NCBI RefSeq assembly: GCF_002925845.1 | Contig: NZ_PDNI01000036.1 | Location: 1-64,000, forward strand | Length of the DNA: 64,000 nt | Direction: 5' to 3' | From: Roseovarius nitratireducens | GTDB lineage: Bacteria > Pseudomonadota > Alphaproteobacteria > Rhodobacterales > Rhodobacteraceae | In this document: in pieces, positions 57,122-64,000 of the stretch | Position numbering within the stretch: the first letter of the stretch is position 1 | Layout of the letters: the number at the start of each line of letters is the position of its first letter | Program-made: the position numbers and the translations under genes | Notes under the pieces: generated by a model | Database searches by the model: none | Told to the model about the DNA's origin: nothing | The model's input: only the letters and a program-made list of their open reading frames with translations

Positions 57122-58390
57122 CTAGAGCCCCGTCTTGTGCGCGCGGGCGGTGAAGAAGATGCCCGATGGGTTCTCGGCAGCGATCTCACGCAGTTTCTCG
57201 AAGCTCTGCGTGTCGTAGACCATGATCTTGCCGGCATCGCGCACCGACAACCATACCTCGTGGCCGCGCGCGGTGAACTCCATGTGCAGCACACCAGGGC
57301 CAGGTTTGAACGTGCGGATGACCTGCTTGGTCAGCGTGTCGATCACCTGGATGGTGTCGTTATTCGGGTGGGCGAAATTCACCCAGACATGGCGACCGTC
57401 GGGTCGTGCCATCGCGAACACCGGCTGACCGTGGACGGCGGTGCGCCCGCTTTCCTCGAGGCTGCGCGCGTCGACCCAGAGCACTTCGTGCTGGCCCATC
57501 GCGGGCAAGGCGAACTCGTGTCCGGCAAGCGCCCAGCCTTCCAGATGCGGCATCTTGTAGACCGGCAGCCCCTCTCGCCCCCGTGCATAGCCAGGCAGTA
57601 TCGGGCGCGGCGTGGGGTCGTCCTGCCACAGGTCGAGCGCGGTCAGGTGATCCTCGCCGAAGAGCCCGGCGATATAGGTCCGCCCGTCACCCGTGACGAG
57701 TGCGTCATAAGGATTGCTGCCCATGCCGCTGATTCTGGTGATCTGCAGGGTCTCGCCGCTGAGATCGGCGATCCATGTCTCGCCCTTGTCCCACAGCGAG
57801 AAGACGAAGCGCGTACCGGGAATGTCCACCAGCCCGATGGTCTTGGAGCCGGTGGGGATGTCGGCCATCATTTCCAGCGTTTCGGCGTCGAACACCCGCA
57901 CGCCGCCCGGCTCGTAATTCGACACGGCGACATAACGGCCATCGTCCGATATTGCCCCGCCGATGGAATTGCCCGCCTGCATCACGCGCGCCACGATGCG
58001 TCGTTCGAGGATATCGACCTTGGTCAGTCCGCCATCGCGGCCAAAGACATAGGCAAAGCGCTGGTCGGGCGAATAGACAAGGCTCGCGTGGCTCAGATCA
58101 CCCAGGCCATCGATCCGCCCCAGCCGCGCGCGCTCGGACTGATCCACGACCAGGAGCGATCCGCTCGCGCGCTCCACCACGAGGCCGAGGTCGCCCGTGG
58201 CTTGCGCCTGCGCGCCCGTGGCCATCGCAGTGCACAACACGACGGTCACCGCGTTCAGCAGGTGTCGGAAATGGGTATTTTTGCCAAGAAGAAGCGCAGG
58301 GCCGGTTTCATCTTTCTCCAGATACTCCGGGGAAGTCGCCCGCTGGGCGACGGGGGCAGCGCCCCCGAACAAGCGTCGGATCCGGGTCAT
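57122..58390 (-). CDS. nirF: NirF, heme d1 biosynthesis propeller, with odd N-terminus
   Basis: A 422-residue relative of the cd1 propeller needed for heme d1 synthesis in the periplasm; it lacks the cytochrome c domain. The core starts at GDLGLVVERASGSLLVVDQ (about residue 66). The start ATG 58390 overlaps the nirC stop by 4 bases (ATGA), as elsewhere in the operon. But residues about 8-29 are encoded by a REP-like repeat, and the signal-like stretch (LLNAVTVVLCTAMATGAQAQA) begins only at about residue 44. A later start, such as a GTG at residue 48, may be used. See findings. Confidence 0.88.
   Translation of the reverse strand: MTRIRRLFGGAAPVAQRATSPEYLEKDETGPALLLGKNTHFRHLLNAVTVVLCTAMATGAQAQATGDLGLVVERASGSLLVVDQSERARLGRIDGLGDLSHASLVYSPDQRFAYVFGRDGGLTKVDILERRIVARVMQAGNSIGGAISDDGRYVAVSNYEPGGVRVFDAETLEMMADIPTGSKTIGLVDIPGTRFVFSLWDKGETWIADLSGETLQITRISGMGSNPYDALVTGDGRTYIAGLFGEDHLTALDLWQDDPTPRPILPGYARGREGLPVYKMPHLEGWALAGHEFALPAMGQHEVLWVDARSLEESGRTAVHGQPVFAMARPDGRHVWVNFAHPNNDTIQVIDTLTKQVIRTFKPGPGVLHMEFTARGHEVWLSVRDAGKIMVYDTQSFEKLREIAAENPSGIFFTARAHKTGL
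58304..58367. repeat. REP-like palindromic repeat, copy 2 (inside nirF 5' end)
   Basis: Reverse complement of the element at 35440-35504: GGGGGCGCTGCCCCC, GTCGCCC...GGGCGAC, CCCCGGAGTATCTGGAG and AAGATGAAACC in the same order, with only scattered changes. Here it lies in the coding frame of nirF, keeping the frame open. Confidence 0.75.
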
Positions 58391-58686
58391 TCGTGATCTC
58401 CGTTCAGCAGATACTCGGCAATCCACCTTGCATCCTCCTCGCTTAGCAGCGGGCGCCAGGGCGGCATCGGCGTGCCGGGGACGCCGTCGAGGATGACGGC
58501 GGCGAGGCTTTTGTCGTCGTGATGCGCAAGGGTCCGCGCGCGGATATCCGGCCCCAGCCCTCCGCGGAGCGTCAGCCCGTGGCATGAGCCGCAATCCTGC
58601 AGCACCAGCCGTTTGAGCGCGGCGGCATCCGGATCGGCGAGCGCCGGCGTCGCGGCCAACACCAGTATCAGCGCCGCCCTATTCAC
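58387..58686 (-). CDS. nirC: NirC, small cytochrome c
   Basis: A 99-residue periplasmic cytochrome c: signal peptide (MNRAALILVLAATPALA), heme motif CGSCH (about residues 32-36), axial Met in GTPMPPWRP. NirC can pass electrons to NirS and is linked with NirN/NirF in heme d1 maturation. It overlaps nirE by 8 bases and nirF by 4. Confidence 0.93.
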   Translation of the reverse strand: MNRAALILVLAATPALADPDAAALKRLVLQDCGSCHGLTLRGGLGPDIRARTLAHHDDKSLAAVILDGVPGTPMPPWRPLLSEEDARWIAEYLLNGDHE

Positions 58687-59446
58687 CGGCCATCACCTGC
58701 GGCAGGTCGGCCGGCAGCGGGACGTCATGGTAGAGCGACACCACGTGTCCGAGGACGAAAAGCACCGGCGCGGCCATCAAGCGAGCGGCCATGTCGGTGC
58801 CGATCCGGTCGAGCCGCGAGAGTACCCGTGCCTCGCGCGGGGTAGTGGCATTGGCGACCGCCAGCACCGGCAAGGTTCCCGGCAGGCCCGCGCGCATCAG
58901 GTTGAGCGCGATCTCGGCGATATTGGCGGCCCCCATGTAGATCACCAGCGTGGTGTCCTCGCAGGCCAGGCTCTTCCAATCCAGATCGAGCCGCGCGTCG
59001 CGGGCGCGGTGACCGGTCACGTAGCGCACGCCGGTCGCGAGCCCGCGATGGGTGAGCGGAACGCCGGTCGCCGCCGCCATACCCTGCGCGGCGGTGATGC
59101 CGGGGGCATACTCCACCTCGATACCGTGGGCGGCGAGATAGGCGGCCTCTTCCGAGCCGCGCCCGAAGATCAGCGGGTCGCCGCCCTTTAGCCGGGCAAC
59201 GGTCAGGCCCTCGCAAGCAAGCTCGCACAGGATCTCGTTGATGCGTTCCTGCGGCACGGTATGGCATTTGGGCGCCTTGCCTACCGGCACCATCCGGGCA
59301 TCTGTTGGAGCGAGGGCGAGGATTTCCGGCGAGACCAGCCGATCATAGACCACTGCGCCGGCGGTTTGCAGCATCCTGCGCGCACGCACCGTCATCAGGT
59401 CTGCCGCGCCGGGGCCTGCGCCGATCAGATAAACCTTGCCTGTCAT
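58679..59446 (-). CDS. nirE: NirE, uroporphyrinogen-III C-methyltransferase
   Basis: SUMT-type enzyme that makes precorrin-2 from uroporphyrinogen III with SAM, here for heme d1. The 255-residue protein shows YLIGAGPGAADLMTVRA at the start, VYDRLVSPEIL, the LKGGDPLIFGRGSEE motif, and VVEYAPGITA-like EYAPGITAAQG with PLTHRGLATGVRYVTGH. ATG 59446 is chosen; the frame extends to 59509 without a better start. It follows nirS by 82 bases. Confidence 0.95.
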   Translation of the reverse strand: MTGKVYLIGAGPGAADLMTVRARRMLQTAGAVVYDRLVSPEILALAPTDARMVPVGKAPKCHTVPQERINEILCELACEGLTVARLKGGDPLIFGRGSEEAAYLAAHGIEVEYAPGITAAQGMAAATGVPLTHRGLATGVRYVTGHRARDARLDLDWKSLACEDTTLVIYMGAANIAEIALNLMRAGLPGTLPVLAVANATTPREARVLSRLDRIGTDMAARLMAAPVLFVLGHVVSLYHDVPLPADLPQVMAGE

Positions 59447-59528
59447 TGTCCTGGCTCCTCGGCTTGGCTCGGGGTTCATTCGGGAAAGGTGCCGGGGATC
59501 CGCCCTCACGGAACCCCGGCGGCGCGCG

Positions 59529-63441
<3,913 letters not shown>

Positions 63442-63474
63442 TGGCCGGTCCCGTGAGGCCACTCTTCGGCAAGG

Positions 63475-63515
63475 TCCTGACAGGAAAACCGAAACGTTGA
63501 CAGGGACAGCCTGTC
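63475..63515 (+). promoter_or_regulatory. Inverted repeats upstream of the Crp/Fnr regulator
   Basis: TCCTG-A-CAGGA at 63475-63485 and GACAGG-N5-CCTGTC at 63499-63515, both containing TGACAGG. No FNR-type box is seen here. They could be an operator or RNA hairpins after nirI; unassigned. Confidence 0.35.
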
Positions 63516-63590
63516 TGCCAATGGACCGGCGGCAGCCATTGCGCTAAGACTCGAGGCGAAGAACGTGCTCTGGTCGGTGGTTTGATCCTC

Positions 63591-64000
63591 ATGAAGAAAT
63601 CCGAGAGTCTAGAGATCGCGAAAAGATCGCTGCTGTTGGCCAACCTGCCGGAGCAGGTGACCGACGCATTGCTGTGCGATGCGTCGATCCGTGAGTTCGC
63701 CCGGGGAGAAACGGTTTTCCTGCAGGGAGAGAACGCGAGCGTGATCCACGTGGTTCTAGACGGGTGGGTCAAGCTTTACAGAATTGCGCCGAATGGCAGC
63801 GAGGCCGTCGTCAACGTGTTTACGCGAGGCCACAGCTTTGGCGAGGCGGTGGCGTTTCGGATGCAGCCCTATCCGGTGTCGGCCGAAGCCGTGACGGATT
63901 GTGTTCTCATGCAGATTCCGGCGCGTCGTTTCATCTCTATCCTGCATCGGGAACCGGAAGTGGCGATTGCCGTTCTGGCCTCGACCTTCCAGCACCTGCA
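63591..64000 (+). CDS. Crp/Fnr-family regulator (Dnr/NnrR-like), 3' truncated
   Basis: The frame from ATG 63591 is open to the window edge (136 codons). It reads MKKSESLEIAKRSLLLANLP and then the cyclic-nucleotide-binding-like barrel (ARGETVFLQGENASVIHVVLDGWVKLYRI, GHSFGEAVAF). No N-terminal cysteine cluster is present, so it is not an oxygen-sensing FNR with a 4Fe-4S cluster but fits the Dnr/NnrR group, which answers to NO. The DNA-binding helix-turn-helix lies beyond the edge. Next to nirI, it is the likely activator of the two FNR-type boxes in this window. Confidence 0.83.
   Translation, partial: MKKSESLEIAKRSLLLANLPEQVTDALLCDASIREFARGETVFLQGENASVIHVVLDGWVKLYRIAPNGSEAVVNVFTRGHSFGEAVAFRMQPYPVSAEAVTDCVLMQIPARRFISILHREPEVAIAVLASTFQHL

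Noticed and set aside
58266-58322. Short frame from the ATG in the REP-like repeat (MKPALRFFLAKIPIS...), possible frameshifted NirF start
   Set aside because: This frame stops after 18 codons and never joins the NirF frame, so it is not a start for NirF and there is no sign of a frameshift.

Overview
The window (about 66% GC by eye, dense operons with 1-8 base start/stop overlaps) looks like the chromosome, or a large replicon, of a marine or halotolerant alphaproteobacterium of the Rhodobacteraceae/Roseobacter type. The pointers are a CcrM-type GANTC methyltransferase, the ectABC-ask_ect operon with a divergent MarR regulator, short HisG with HisZ, DUF2853/DUF1489 proteins, a FAD:protein FMN transferase (NosX) at the end of the nos operon, and the Paracoccus-like nir order nirI<>nirSECF-DL-G-H-J-N. 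Nothing in the window identifies the species.

Layout. 1-1803: 5'-truncated ahcY and a DUF2853 protein. 1816-6327: ectoine synthesis (ectR divergent from ectA-ectB-ectC-ask_ect) for osmoprotection. 6477-7439: a two-gene minus-strand unit with a membrane-anchored winged-helix protein and a small exported protein of unknown role. 7642-8517: two secreted Tyr/Arg/Gly-rich proteins. 8603-10519: rnhB and ccrM, the latter with three GANTC sites packed into its apparent promoter. 10525-12860: a 2-hydroxyacid dehydrogenase and an MmgE/PrpD protein. 12995-19053: a TPP riboswitch followed by thiD-thiO-thiS-thiG-thiE-thiF-thiY-tenA, covering thiazole synthesis by the aerobic ThiO route, coupling, and pyrimidine uptake and salvage. 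19119-23090: gatB, then UDP-glucose dehydrogenase and a UDP-glucuronate epimerase.

23105-29777 (minus strand): a branched-chain-amino-acid-type ABC transporter operon (TetR, livG, livF, livH, livM, binding protein) ending with a carboxymuconolactone-decarboxylase-like protein and a metallo-beta-lactamase-fold hydrolase; its substrate is unknown. 29893-37106: a catabolic locus with an AraC/GlxA-type and a FadR/GntR-type regulator, a DapA-family lyase, a PuuC-like aldehyde dehydrogenase, a FAD amine oxidase-like protein and, converging on them, a non-pyrrolysine MttB-family protein. 37335-43161: DUF1489, two related outer-membrane beta-barrel proteins, hisG-hisZ-hisS (hisS carries a low-GC insert) and slyX.

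43200-64000: a denitrification island. nosRZDFYLX plus a small cytochrome c run on the plus strand and make N2O reductase with its copper and flavin maturation factors. Converging on them from the other side is the minus-strand nirS-E-C-F-DL-G-H-J-N operon, which makes cytochrome cd1 nitrite reductase and heme d1. nirI is divergent from nirS. The same 14-base FNR/Dnr-type palindrome lies before nosR and, reverse-complemented, between nirS and nirI. A Crp/Fnr regulator cut by the right edge is the obvious candidate to act on both. NO reductase and nitrate reductase genes are not in the window. No tRNA, rRNA, CRISPR array, insertion sequence or prophage was seen. Two copies of a REP-like palindromic repeat are present, one of them inside the 5' end of nirF.
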